Shown: positions 20,178-29,857, counted from the stretch's first letter. The stretch: DNA of 30,968 nucleotides from Chara braunii (GCA_003427395.1 BFEA01000043.1:4151471-4182438), one strand, 5' to 3'. Notes: generated by a model not told the origin, from the sequence alone. Numbers and translations are program-made.

Positions 20178-20569
20178 TGTCCGGCATAGATGTTGATGAG
20201 GTCCGGCTTGATGCCTGCATACGTGCTGGACACTTGGAGCTGAGCTATGTTGACCAAATTTTTTTGAAGCTCATTGGGTCGCGTTCGGGAAGACTCTGAC
20301 GTGTCACTTTCGATTTCTCTTCTTCCGCTTCATCTGATTATTTCCTTCCTACTTCTCTTCTATCTGTCTCTCGTCTGTTTTTCTCTCATCCTTTGACTTT
20401 ATTGTGACATGTGGTCTTCATCTTGGGTGGATAGGCCATGTTGGCCGAATGTTGTTTGTTAATTCGGATTGATTTGCTGGTTATGCTAAATAGGCCGCTG
20501 ACGGCCGACGTCTGATATCCGTGGCTAACAATGATGCTTGTGTGATGTGTTTTACGCCTTGCATACTTA
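20178..20569 (+). other. Penelope-like element, 3' end after the ribozyme
   Basis: Non-coding. Contains CCGGCATAGATG and GGTCCGGCTTGATG, a pyrimidine-rich stretch (about 20310-20400) and a palindromic stretch GGCCGCTGACGGCCGACG (about 20491-20508). The last bases (GCATACTTAC) read GTAAGTATGC on the LINE strand, a splice-donor consensus at the junction. Confidence 0.5.
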
Positions 20570-20573
20570 CCTT
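20570..20573. repeat. Right junction of the Penelope-like insertion (CCTT)
   Basis: Partner of CCTT at 14663-14666. On the minus strand the LINE reads ...ATGACTAAGG here and resumes with AAGGCCAAAAC on the other side. A longer word, GCCTTGCAT, also occurs near both ends (14662-14670 and 20556-20564) but using it as the TSD leaves 13 extra bases in the LINE. Confidence 0.55.
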
Positions 20574-21896
20574 AGTCATTGCAAAGAACCTTGCATCCAT
20601 TGCTCCTTCCATATTATGTTTAGAAAGTTTACCCCGGATCCTGACTCCTTGCCACCTGTGTTCCATGTGATTCATGAGTTGGTCTTCTAAAGTCTGGATG
20701 GTCTTAGCTAGCTCCGCTTGCTGTTCAAGGTCGTTGGTTTCATCTTCCTGTGATTGCAGTTGTCGTAGTTGATGTTGTAGCTTTACCTCCTCGGCGTGTC
20801 GACGCGCCGTGAGTAACTTTGAGTACTCATTGCACTTGCGGCTCAAAAAAACAAGACCGTTGTTGACCCACAATATATCATTGTTGACCTGGCCTCCGAG
20901 TCTCTGTGTTTTTCAGAAGGACTACACATCATTTAGATAGATAATGAAACGATCGTTGGATAAGAGGGATGTATTGAGTTTCTAAAAGTCCCTCCCTTGA
21001 TCAGGTTTTCTCCTGAACGAGAAGGTGGCGAGACATAGCGCGTGGTCCAGACCCGGGTGGGGGCTGCTGGGGAATATCTCTGACATTTGAAGGGCCCCTT
21101 GTAATTCTTCTGAAATTAAGATAAAATCTATGCGTGACTTCGATGCTCTCTCCGTGGTGTTCTTACGATAACACGTAAAACGGCGCGCATTGGGGTAGCT
21201 CCTTCGAAAGGTATCGAAGAGGTTGAGAGATTGTGAACGTTTCGTGAGTATTCTCTCGTCATTTTCCATGTAACTTGGGCAGGGTGATGGGGTTTTCCAT
21301 CTATCCAACCACCGGTCCAGAGCCGCATTGAAGTCCCCCACCAAAATCGTGGGGATGCCAACCGGTAGTTTGTCCTTTAAAGACTCAAAGAAGGTTTGTC
21401 TTGCCGCCGGGTAGTTGGGGGCATAAATATTCAGGATGCTTACCACTTCCAATTCCAACATTGCAAGTAAATAGACCCATCTGCCTTCTTCCTGGTATGC
21501 TGCCCAGTTGAGCATCTCCACTTTTGATCCAGGCGGGAGTCATATGGCGACTCCACCACTTCCGGGCCGTGGGGCGTGGGCGCAGAAGACCTGATGTGAC
21601 CAGATCTCTTTGTGTGTGTGATTCTGTTCTGGACTGTTCATGAGGTGGGTTTCTTGCAGGCATACGACATCCAGCCAGTCTCTCCCTTCTACTCCTTTTA
21701 ACTGGTCAAAAATTGCTTGTCTTTTAGGGAACTTTGCTGAGGCAAGTCTGTTTACATTGAGTGAGCGCAGGTTGAGGTCCACTTGCCGTTTACAAAGTTT
21801 CAAGGTTTTATCCTTGCCGTATAGTGCGTCTAATATATTCATTCTTTTGTTATCCAGTTGTCTTTGTATGCATTTTTGTCTCGCACGATTTGATGT

Positions 21897-21940
21897 TTTT
21901 TTTTTTTTTTTTTTTTTTTTATTTATTTTTACAGGGAGAG
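21897..21940 (-). other. A-rich spacer between LINE-C ORF1 and ORF2
   Basis: A T run of about 22 bases (A on the element strand) plus ATTTATTTTTAC lies immediately after the ORF1 stop (21941-21943) and before ORF2. An internal A tract may be a natural part of this LINE and could matter for translating ORF2; that is a guess. Confidence 0.6.
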
Positions 21941-24900
21941 TCACTTCTCAGTGTTCAGGATGCTGCCTTTTTGCAGTATGTCCTTCCTGAGTAGTTTCAC
22001 CAAGAAGGCCTCAATCTCCGTTGCTGACCAGAGGTCGTCGAGTTTGATCTTTAAGATCTGTAGATCCAAAAGGGTCTCCCTATCCAACTAGCGCAACTCT
22101 TCCGTTCTCGAGTGGTTATAGCGCAAGTAGATGTCCCTGGTTCCAAATTTGTTATGTCCATGAGAGATCACCAGGGCGGAGGAGGCTCCTCCCGGGAGAT
22201 GGCCCTGAATCAATTGGGTAATCTCCTGCTTTCGAAGGACGGCCCAGAACGTTAATGAGAGGAAGAAAGATGAACGCCGTTGGAGGGAAACTTCCCCATG
22301 CCCCATCTTTTCACCTTACTGGAAGGAAAGCTATGCCCTTATCTGAGGGCGCTACGAGGGGGGCTTTCTCTAGCAGCTGGCGCATTTTTTGTCTTCTGCT
22401 GGTGAGGGCAGCCTCCGGAGGTTTTGGTGGGGGAGGGGGTTCGTGGGAGTCAGGCAGTGGCCTTGGTGCAGCAGGGTCCCAGACTGTCAGCGCCAGACAA
22501 AGTCCTTCTGGCGAGTCCGCGTCCCTAGTTTGAGGGGTTGGGTCCTGGTTCTAATTGGTCTCCCTTTCTTCAACCGTTCTTTCTGACTCGTCTGACTGTC
22601 TACATTGTTGTTCTTCCTTCTCTAGTCTCGCACTCTGTTTCTCATTTTCGTCTCTTTGTTGTTGTTCCTCGTCTTGGCCGTCTGGTGTACCCGGCTGGTC
22701 CGTTCGTTCTTCAACAGTTGTGTGGTTGTGCATATCTGTTTGTACTCTCTCCTCAGCTGTGTGATTGTTGGGCTGTGAGGGCCTTAGGTGAGTATCTGAA
22801 CGTTTTTTTGGCATATATCTGTGTGGACGTCCTTTTCCCCAGGGGCCTGTTCAGGAGTAAGGGGGTGGAAACGAGTGAGTACGATGTGTAACAGTTTGTG
22901 ACAGATATCCGACCAACATACCCCCTCAGGCAGACTTGTGCTACTTTCCAATAGGGGCACCAGGTCTCTATAAACCTCATCCCAGAATTCCTCGTTTTTG
23001 TTTCCATATTTGAGGCGGAGGTTTTCCATCAGCCATTCCGCTACTTCGTGCAGGGCCACCCCCCGTGTATTGTTGTCTTTCCCAGCCTTTGTTGCTGCTG
23101 CGTGAGCAGTTTGGGTGACTTCTGGCTCCTGAGCCTCCGCCATATCCACATCTGGTGGAGGGGGAGCTCCAGGAACAGTTTCAATTTCCATTGGCTCAGG
23201 GCCGAAGGCATCCTTGAACAGATCTTTTGGGTTGTGGGCCTCTAGTGTTTCGGTTCCTTGAGGTGCATGCCTCTTTTCTATGGATTGTCGGGGTGTGTCT
23301 CCTCCATCAGATGTTTTACTCTTGAGACTCGGACCCTCCTGTTGCCCTTTGTGTGTTAATATCTTCCCAGTTGGCAGGTAGCGCATTGCTGGTGGGCCTC
23401 AAGCCTGATGCTTTTGTTTCTCTTAGGGCTGATCGGGTTGCCGTTTTATTTGCTTCTCTCTCTCTTGCGAGGGCGACATCTTGGGGTGTAGCCTTTCGAT
23501 TTCCAGGGGCCTTTTGGGTTGCAGGGTTTTCGCCGGAGCTTTAAGTGTTTTCATTGGGGGCGGGGTCTAGTCGTTTGGAGGTCCGGTGGTCCAACAGGGG
23601 TCTCCTCGCCCTTCCCAGGTCCAACCCTTAGCCTGCCCAACAGGGTCTAGGTCCTCCAGGAATACCCATCCCTCGTGGCCCTTATCCACTGCATGCCATC
23701 TATTGGGTCTACGTGGGTCTCGCCGGAGCCGGCCTGCCATTGGGTCCCTCTTGTTGGGGTGGAGGGGACAGGCAGATTTTGTGCTCAGGTGGCCGTAGGT
23801 TCTACATTTAAAGCACCACGGTTGGAACTTGTGTGCAGTGTTAATCTGAAAGACTCTGCCTCCCATTTTGTACGGGATGATGTCATCTATCGAGAAAGGT
23901 TGATCTTTTGGGAGATCCAGTGCTAACATCAAATAGTTATCACGTTTTGCAACGTAGGACGGGAGCGGGTCAATAAAGTCCACTATGTCATACTGCTGCC
24001 CGAAGTCGTAGACGAAGGCAGCCTGCACCTCCATCGGGATATGTCTCAGTTCCACCTTGAAGTAGTCCTTCATTAGTTGTTCTCTCTTTTCCTCCGGGCT
24101 CACCTTTTTGGGTTGCCAAGGGTAGATGCGCACTTCCGATCTCTCCCATTTTATTTTCTTCCACCCGTCCATCTTCTGTTTGTCTTCCGTGAAGAGACTG
24201 AGGATTGTGAAGACTGTGGAGGAGAAGGGCTGAATTAGGAAGAATTCTTGCACCGCCTCTGGATTACCTTTCATCTCCTCCAGCCATTTGCGTATCCATT
24301 TGACTTTGTCGTGGACCGATTTATGTACGACGTCACCCTGGAAGAGCCAGTTGCTAGCGTGTTTGATGTAGGCCTTATCTCTTACCTCCAGTTTATCGGC
24401 AGGGTATGTTTTCATCACTGTCTTTCTCCCTCCTTGATCCACCACTTGATTTTCTGAGGGAAGGAGAAAGAGGGTTAGAAAATATGCCCTCGCCGAAGAA
24501 AGGTTGCGGAGGGGTACTTTTAGGGTCTCTACCATTCCTTGTTGCGTGCCCTGGGCGTCACGTTTAATGTCAAGGGATTTTTCTTGAATTGTGTTTCTGA
24601 CTCGTTGCGCCCATGAGGGCCTTAAACCCCCTTCTTTTCCCCCCCGTTCCATCCCAGCGGTCTGTTTTTGTTTGCCTTGTGCTGAGTTTTTCTTCTCTTC
24701 CGTCAGCATTTCTTCGTCTTCCTCTTCCTCGCTTCCACTTTCTTCCTCCATCTCCACCTCTTCACCTCCCTCCATCCCCTTCGTCCCTATCTTTCGTTCT
24801 TGTTCCGAGGGAGATGTTTGTGATGATGACCCGACACCCCCCCGCAGTCCTTCAGAGATAGGCGGTGTCTTTCCGCGAGTTGTGGCTTCGGCCAGGCTCG

Positions 24901-25090
24901 GTCACTGCTGCTGATACGTCTGATCCAGTTCCGGGTGTGGGAGGCGACCCAGTCGGGGGAGGGGAGTTCTTCCGGTCACCGGCCTTCCATAGGGGGATGT
25001 CGTTGACTGCCTGCTAGGGTTGTGCCGCATGGCCCCTCGGTAAAAAACGAGGGACCTCGACCCCCGCATTCTTTGATTGCCTAGCTCCAT
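21941..25090 (-). pseudogene. LINE-C ORF1: nucleic-acid-binding protein (broken)
   Basis: From ATG 25090 the frame has TGA at 24902, an acidic stretch (MEGGEEVEMEEESGSEEEED) and a region about 23970-24450 resembling the DUF4283-type domain of plant LINE ORF1 proteins (IKWERSEVRIYPWQP). A zinc knuckle CFKCRTYGHLSTKSAC follows (residues 321-336 counted from Met 24775), C-x2-C-x4-H-x6-C. After TAG at 23567 and two more stops it stays in frame to 22784 (WLMENLRLKYGNKNEEFWDEV). A one-base indel in an A run (about 22810) leads to a charged Gln/Glu-rich segment (22814-22551), then a folded-looking C-terminus (22306-21941: LRKQEITQLIQGHLPGGASS, LDDLWSATEIEAFLVKLL). ORF1 proteins of LINEs bind RNA and form the RNP. 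About 1,050 codons is long for the class. Confidence 0.8.
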
Positions 25091-25374
25091 CGCGCGACTT
25101 TTTTACCTCGCCCAGGTGTTATATGTGAATTCGTTTGAGGCAATTGAGTATTACTTCTCTTTTTGAAACTATTATTGTTATTTTATTTATATATATATAT
25201 GTATATTTTCTTCTTTCTTATTCTTTTTTTTTTCTTTTTTTTTTGAGAAACTTAGTGTTCTTTCCAAGAATAGCTCTTGCTGGCTCAGGGGTGCCCGGGG
25301 GTGGGGATGGCAGGTAGGGGAAAGAGGAAAACACTCGGGGAGATTTACTGGCGCACTTGACTGTTTTGTGTCGT

Positions 25375-25640
25375 TGCTGCTTATCCTCCTTCATTCCTCC
25401 TCGCTGCTTATCCTCCTTCGTTCTGTGTATGTTTTTTCTCCGGTCTCCAGCTCGTCCTTCCTCCTTCTTTCTCCTCGCTACTTATCCTCCTTTGTTCCTT
25501 ATGTATTAATCCTCCGGTCTCCAGCTCGTCATTCCTGATTTGTGTCTTTTTCAAGAGTGTACAACGCCGCCCCTCCCTACCCCTTGTCGTTGTGGTTGAT
25601 GTTCGTCATCCCCGACGCCGCCCCTCCCTACCCCTCGTCC
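25375..25640. repeat. Imperfect pyrimidine-rich tandem repeats
   Basis: The words GCTGCTTATCCTCCTTC, TCCGGTCTCCAGCTCGTC (about 25440 and 25512) and CGCCGCCCCTCCCTACCCC (about 25565 and 25617) each recur, giving irregular units of about 50-80 bp within the LINE-C 5' UTR. Confidence 0.75.
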
Positions 25641-25744
25641 GCCAATTAGTTCTCGCCCTTCTCTTTCTATTTCGTGTCGAGTTCCCGCCAGTCGACCTCC
25701 TTCCACCTGCCTCCCTGCGTGTCGCCAAATAGGGTCGAAGTTGA

Positions 25745-26395
25745 TACTCTCCTTTCCCCGTCGATCACGTGATAGTATCACAGCGGGGCTTCCTTCTTTT
25801 CCTGCGGACTTGCCTGTTTCGTGCCTTGCCGCTTGTGAGCGATGCTCGTTTTCCCCGTCAGCCGATCAGTCCTCCCCCGTCTCCTTCAGTCCCGTGGCGA
25901 CCTCCTTCCTCCTGCCCTATCTACTTCCGGGATGATTCTCGCCTTTCCTTGTCGACCATGTGACGGTAGTGCAGCAGGGCTCCTCTTCTTTCCCGTTTCT
26001 TGCCCTCCTTCGTTTCGCCTTCCTCACCTCTTTTCTTCTGCCTCGTGTCCAGGGCGCAGTACGCGCCTCACTTACCTGTCCTTCCTCGCATTAGTCACCA
26101 CCCCCCCTTCCTCCTACTACCCTCCGTCATTGATCTTCTCCGCCCCCCCCTTGCGTGTACGTCGCCACCCTCACACCTCCCCCCCCTATCTACCCTTACT
26201 ATAGTCGCCAGTCTCACAACTTCAACCCCCTATCTGCCCTTAGTATGGCCGAAGATGCTTCTCGCCATACCCCGTCGACCGCGTGCCGATAGTGCGGCGG
26301 GGCTTCTTTCTTTCCCGCAGATCTGGTTGTTTCGTATCTTGACACTGTGAGCGGTGCACGTCTTCACCGTCTGCCGATCAGCCCCTACCCTTAAT
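25745..26395. repeat. Three degenerate repeat units in the LINE-C 5' UTR
   Basis: A recurring pattern is CCCCGTCGA(T/C)C.CGTG....AGT...GCGGGGCTTC followed by GCGGA.(T/C)TG..TGTTTCGT and GTGAGCG(A/G)TGC..GT. Units start at about 25756, 25947 and 26270; the first and third are the longest, the second is shortened. Repeated 5' UTR units are common in LINE promoters. Confidence 0.7.
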
Positions 26396-26682
26396 ACGGT
26401 CAAGGATGTTTGTTTTCTACCCTCCTTCGTTTCGCCTTCTTCCGCCTCGTGACCACCGCGTCGTACACCCACCTGACCCTTCTCGCCGTAGACTGCACCC
26501 CTCCTTCCTCCGATTAGCCCTCCGTAGTGCTCCTTACCTTGATGCTCCCCCGTTCCTCACCTTGTGATTCCGGACGCCCTGCCGAGACGATTACTCCAGA
26601 TGTTTCAGCTCCCATGCCGTGTGAATTGCCCTCTCACACTTCGGCCACTCCACTTCTTCTCCGCCAATGTCGGCCCGAGATG

Positions 26683-26725
26683 CCACGTGTCGACAACGTG
26701 GCGGCTGCGGAGTTCCACGTGGAAC
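26683..26725. promoter_or_regulatory. Paired CACGTG/ACGTGG palindromes near the LINE-C 5' end
   Basis: CCACGTGTCGACAACGTGG (26683-26701) is nearly palindromic and GTTCCACGTGGAAC (26712-26725) is a perfect 14-bp palindrome. Both contain a CACGTG (G-box/E-box) or ACGTGG core, bound by bZIP and bHLH factors in plants. They lie about 97-140 bases inside the element's 5' end, a plausible promoter position. Binding is inferred. Confidence 0.5.
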
Positions 26726-26821
26726 CCCCTTACGGGGGATCAGGCCACTAAACACGTCAGCCCGTGACGCGGTGTGGCCTAGCGCCGATGTGTGACCGCG
26801 CGTGCGCTAAGCGCCTCCCCC

Positions 26822-26837
26822 GTAGTTTTGCAATTCT
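26822..26837. repeat. LINE-C target-site duplication, right copy
   Basis: GTAGTTTTGCAATTCT, identical to 10935-10950. It lies 12-13 bp before LINE-D homology begins, so LINE-C landed just upstream of the LINE-D 5' junction. Confidence 0.9.
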
Positions 26838-26849
26838 GTTGTTGCTTTT

Positions 26850-27910
26850 CCAAGATAATATCCTCCTAATCAATGAAATGGTCAAAATAGCACGACAGAC
26901 CAAACAAAACGCAGCGGTTGTTTTTATAGATTTTGAAAAAGCATATGGTCATGTGGATTGGCGATTCCTGGACGTTTGTTTGCATAAACTAAATTGTGGA
27001 CCCAACATGCGTAGATGGGTTGAAATTCTACATATAAATGCCATTACACGTATTCTTGTAAATGGGTTGCTGTCTCTTGGAATCTGCCTCCAAAGGTCAG
27101 TAAGACAAGGTGACCCGCTGACCCCTTTTTTGTTTGTCATTGTAATGGAAGCCCTGGGTGCCAACCTTAGAGCTAATCATAATATCAAACGACTAAGCAT
27201 TTTAGGAATCCCGGAAGAAGCAATACCAATAACCTCAATGTTTGCAGATGACCTTACAATAATAATAGAAGCTTCAGAAACAACTATGGAAGAAATCAAA
27301 AATCTTTTGGACAAATTTTCTAAAACTTTCAGATATGGTAGTCAATTGGGGAAGTAAAACGCAAGGATGGTGGATCCACTCAAATGGCGGACGTCCACCT
27401 GAAACCCCCAGGGTACAATGGTTGCCATTAGAAGCCCCTCTAAGAGTTTTAGGTGTATCATTAACGGCCACTTGCAAACCCACAACTAATGATGAATGGA
27501 TTTCAAAACCTGCAATCCAAAAGATGAATCAATGGAAGAATCAACATACCTCTCTTCTCGGGAGGGCACTGGTTATAAATAATGTGGTTTTCGCATCAAT
27601 TTGGTACAAATCAACAATTTGGGCAATCAGCAAATGAGGAATCAAACATCTCTCAAAACAAGTGACGACATTCCTCGAGAGAGGAGATCATGAACTTCAA
27701 AAGGTAATTCCTAGCGTGGCATGGTCTACCCTTATCCAACCTAAGTCCAGAGGAGGGCTAGGAATTTTAGACCTTACACTACATTGTCAAGCTTTATCCC
27801 TTTAATAGATGATTGACCTCATCTTCGGTATAGACAAGCCCTGGCAACCACTAGCCCTACAAGAAATCAGGAACTTGGCACCAAAGGCACCACCTGAGGT
27901 TAATCCGCTT
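26850..27910 (+). pseudogene. LINE-D reverse transcriptase fragment
   Basis: RT from QDNILLINEMVKIARQ onward. Motif A is FIDFEKAYGHVDW (catalytic Asp kept, but the second Asp of AYDH is Gly), motif B is RSVRQGDPLTPFLFV and motif C is SMFADDLTIIIEAS. A frame change at about 27340 leads to VVNWGSKTQGWW and RVLGVSLTATCKP (to TGA at 27637). Then comes a decayed thumb with stops at about 27803 and 27915. The ORF start drawn upstream of 26850 is not LINE sequence. The fragment lacks fingers and endonuclease. Confidence 0.88.
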
Positions 27911-29537
27911 ACCTAGGTAGAAAACATATTTTGGCATATCCCTCGTCCTTCCGCACATTTGAGAAATGAAAGGGAAAGAAATACAACATATAGAGACCTT
28001 ACCCTAGATAATCTATGGGTATCTCTTCTGAAAGTATGGAGGAAACTACCACTACCCAACAAACCTAAGCCCACACGATTTGAAGAAATTCTGAGGCAAC
28101 CTCTATTTGGTAACAAATGGATTACAGACGAAAATAACTGTGTGTATAATAGCTCCACTCCTCCTTGGTCCCAATGGGTAAAAAAAGGAGTCACACGGAT
28201 TAAAGACATTTAGGATTTACAAAGGAAAAGATGGAAAAATCCAGATCAACTTAGGAAAACAATTACTTACGCCCACAAATTGGACCACAACTTGGATCGC
28301 ATATCTATCTCCATTCCTTCGAAATGGGTCAAAGAATTGAGAAATGGTGTAAAGTTTCAAAAAGGTGATTTTGTTACAATTACACAAGATCCACAAGATT
28401 GGAAGGTTGGGCAAATAATGAGTTTACTTGACGAAGGAGCTCTAGTAGCTTTGTTCAAAATAACAACAAATCATCTGCTCATTGAGACACCGGATCACCA
28501 GGTTGAGTTTTTTTCCATTCAACGAAATGTTTAGAATCAGAGTCATTTTTATCTCGGCAACCACTGGTTGGAGAGCCTTCCATCCGAAATGTCCTATTAC
28601 AGAACTACCCTTTGATCCGGATGAATGGGTATGGCAGACGGGTACAAGAAATAAACCACGTACTCTACAATCCCTAACAGTTAAGGCAACATATCGTCTG
28701 CTTAGACCTAGGGTAGATGTGGCATTTATAATAAGAGACCGATGGACTAGGCATTTGAACATAGATATACAAAGTATCAAAAATATAAAAAATTTTAATC
28801 AACTAAAAAAATGACCTGCTAAGGTCTCATCATTACAATGGCAAATAATTCATCGATGTCTTCCAATAAATGATTGGCTTATCAATCGTACCAATCTAGA
28901 GCAACGAGGTCTGGCGCTTCCATGGTGTAAAGCATGCCTATCCGTTTTCCCCAACAAGAGAATCAGAGAAACAATTGAGCAATAATTCATCCAATGCCCC
29001 GGAACGGTGCTATTATGGAGAAAATGGGACAGCATATGGAGAACAATGACAGTATTTGACTGGCCTTGGGATTGGAAAGCCATCCTACTAGGGTAATGGC
29101 AACCACAAGATATGCAATTTTCAGAATTTCATACGAATCTGCTCGAAATTGGTCGGAAAGCTATTCTATGGGCACTATGGTACAAGAGGTGTGTTTATGA
29201 AAGAGAAGATGTAAAACTTGAAGGTAAGGAATTTGCTCAACTGATCATTCAATCTGTACAGACAGAAATAAGAGCACACTGGTCAGTAGAACGATCAAAA
29301 ATACAACAGCTCCATCAAAAAAATGATATAATCAAATGTATTCAAAAATTCAATCAAAATTGGCTGGGAGAGAATGAAGGAGGGAGTCTGGGAGAAGTGA
29401 AATGGCCAGGGAAGGAAGAACAGGGGGAAATTTTAAAACGAGACTTCCTCTTGAGCTTCAAAGACTGGTTTTTGCTTCCTCCAGGAACCACACTCAGATC
29501 TCCAGAATGTTTTCCTGATCCTTTTCCCCCGTCATAA
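27911..29537 (+). pseudogene. LINE-D connection and zf-RVT C-terminal part
   Basis: Open pieces include 27959-28213 (LWVSLLKVWRKLPLPNKPKP, RQPLFGNKW), 28280-28534 and 28482-28814 (FDPDEWVWQTGTRNKP, VKATYRLLRPRVD). Then a decayed stretch holds SLQWQIIHRCLPINDWLINRT, CKACLSVFPNK and the expected H-x4-C region (28800-29080), and a final open piece 29112-29537 carries LLEIGRKAILWALWYKRCVYE and the tail LLSFKDWFLLPPGTT. At least four stops or shifts break the protein. Confidence 0.85.
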
Positions 29538-29857
29538 TTAGCAATGGTGGATTCACAATGGTATCCTCAATAAAGTAAATGTTGGGCTTTTTGTTTAGAC
29601 CTTTTTTAAGGGGATAATTTTTGCTAGGTTCAATAGTCATAGCTGGCGGCCTAAGTTGGCTGAAGTGGCAACCTTTATCTTCACATATTTCAATAAAGAA
29701 ACAAGGTTATGTAAAAGGGACGCTGGACCCAGTTTCCAGCAGGTGATATTCCCCACCAATAGATGGAGTCTCTACCTAGGTGTTAGTGGTGTCTGCTCTT
29801 ATCAGCAACACTAACATTGGTAGGGTTTAAAATTAAAAAAAAAAAAAAAAAAAAAAA
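29538..29857 (+). other. LINE-D 3' UTR, terminal stem-loop and poly(A) tail
   Basis: The 3' UTR is AT-rich, then GGGACGCTGGACCCAG and CCACCAATAGATGGAG (29718-29768). The stem-loop arms are GTGTTAGTGGTG (29780-29791) and CAACACTAACAT (29806-29817), followed by a short unique stretch and an A run. Compared with LINE-B, one stem pair changes from C-G to T-A on both sides. Confidence 0.85.

Larger units (their letters stand above)
14667..20569 (+). mobile_element. Penelope-like element with N-terminal GIY-YIG (permuted type)
   Basis: A 5.9-kb insertion in LINE-C, in the opposite orientation. In order it contains a short 5' leader (about 66 bp), ORF1 (CCHC zinc knuckle plus coiled coil), an overlapping second frame with a GIY-YIG endonuclease followed by a Penelope-type RT, and about 1.17 kb of 3' DNA with short repeats and a hammerhead ribozyme candidate. 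No LTR is visible. Most Penelope-like elements carry GIY-YIG C-terminal to RT; here it is N-terminal, as in the known permuted clades (Naiad, Chlamys). No protein domain follows the RT. The second frame has five in-frame stops, so this copy is probably inactive. Confidence 0.85.
20570..21944 (-). pseudogene. LINE-C ORF2 N-terminal part: APE-type endonuclease and linker
   Basis: Read from 21944 down. An A-rich start, then a probable Met at about 21845 (MNILDALYGKDKTL). Endonuclease motifs: LRSLNVNRL (Asn), DVVCLQETHL (Glu), a TGA at 21540 in VAI-stop-LPPGS, then VVSILNIYAPN, TILVGDFNAALDRW (D-x-N), FTCYRKNT, KSRIDFILIS and GLDHAL, where the family usually has SDH. The domain is complete in length. 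A stop at 20982 is followed by a decayed stretch with further stops, then the linker (20873-20571) NGLVFLSRKCNEYSKLL, RWQGVRIRGKLSKHN and ARFFAMTK, broken off exactly at the Penelope-like insertion. The domain nicks target DNA during L1-type retrotransposition. Confidence 0.9.
10951..26821 (-). mobile_element. LINE-C: full-length L1-type LINE interrupted by a Penelope-like element
   Basis: Minus-strand LINE with both ends defined: a poly(A) tail (T run 10951-10976) and an exact 16-bp TSD at 10935-10950 and 26822-26837. In element order it has a 5' UTR of about 1.7 kb, ORF1 (25090 to 21941), an A-rich spacer, ORF2 with endonuclease, RT and zf-RVT, and a 3' UTR ending in the shared hairpin. The Penelope-like element at 14667-20569 interrupts ORF2 between endonuclease and RT; without it LINE-C is about 9.97 kb. 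ORF1 and ORF2 carry several stops and small indels. It is the most complete reference for this LINE family in the window. Confidence 0.93.
25091..26821 (-). promoter_or_regulatory. LINE-C 5' UTR / internal promoter region
   Basis: Between ORF1 and the 5' TSD copy. On the plus strand it is strongly C/T-rich, with many short frames that are low-complexity shadows. It contains an AT tract (25180-25250), two sets of imperfect repeats (listed separately) and, in the first 140 bases of the element, CACGTG palindromes. LINEs carry an internal promoter here; no transcription start can be assigned from sequence alone. Confidence 0.7.
26850..29857 (+). mobile_element. LINE-D: 5'-truncated, AT-rich L1-type LINE
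   Basis: Plus-strand LINE starting inside the RT at about 26850 (CCAAGATAATATCC, the QDNILL motif) and ending with the shared 3' block (29717-29775), terminal stem-loop and a poly(A) tail (about 29833-29857). Codon use is much more A/T-rich than LINE-A, -B and -C, and protein identity to them is clearly lower, so it is a separate subfamily or an older copy. No target-site duplication was found. Confidence 0.9.

Noticed and set aside
19978-20220. 80-codon minus-strand frame over the ribozyme
   Set aside because: No motif; overlaps a structured non-coding segment and is a shadow frame.
14662-20564. GCCTTGCAT (9 bp) as the target duplication of the Penelope-like element
   Set aside because: Using it leaves 13 extra bases and a frameshift in the LINE, whereas CCTT restores the frame exactly. 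Kept only as an alternative.
14667-20569. LTRs or pLTR direct repeats flanking the Penelope-like element
   Set aside because: The 66-bp leader before ORF1 does not match the 3' region; only one hammerhead candidate is visible.
25551-26472. Several open frames of 60-120 codons
   Set aside because: They arise from the C/T-rich LINE-C 5' UTR; Pro/Ser/Leu-rich translations without motifs, and open on both strands.
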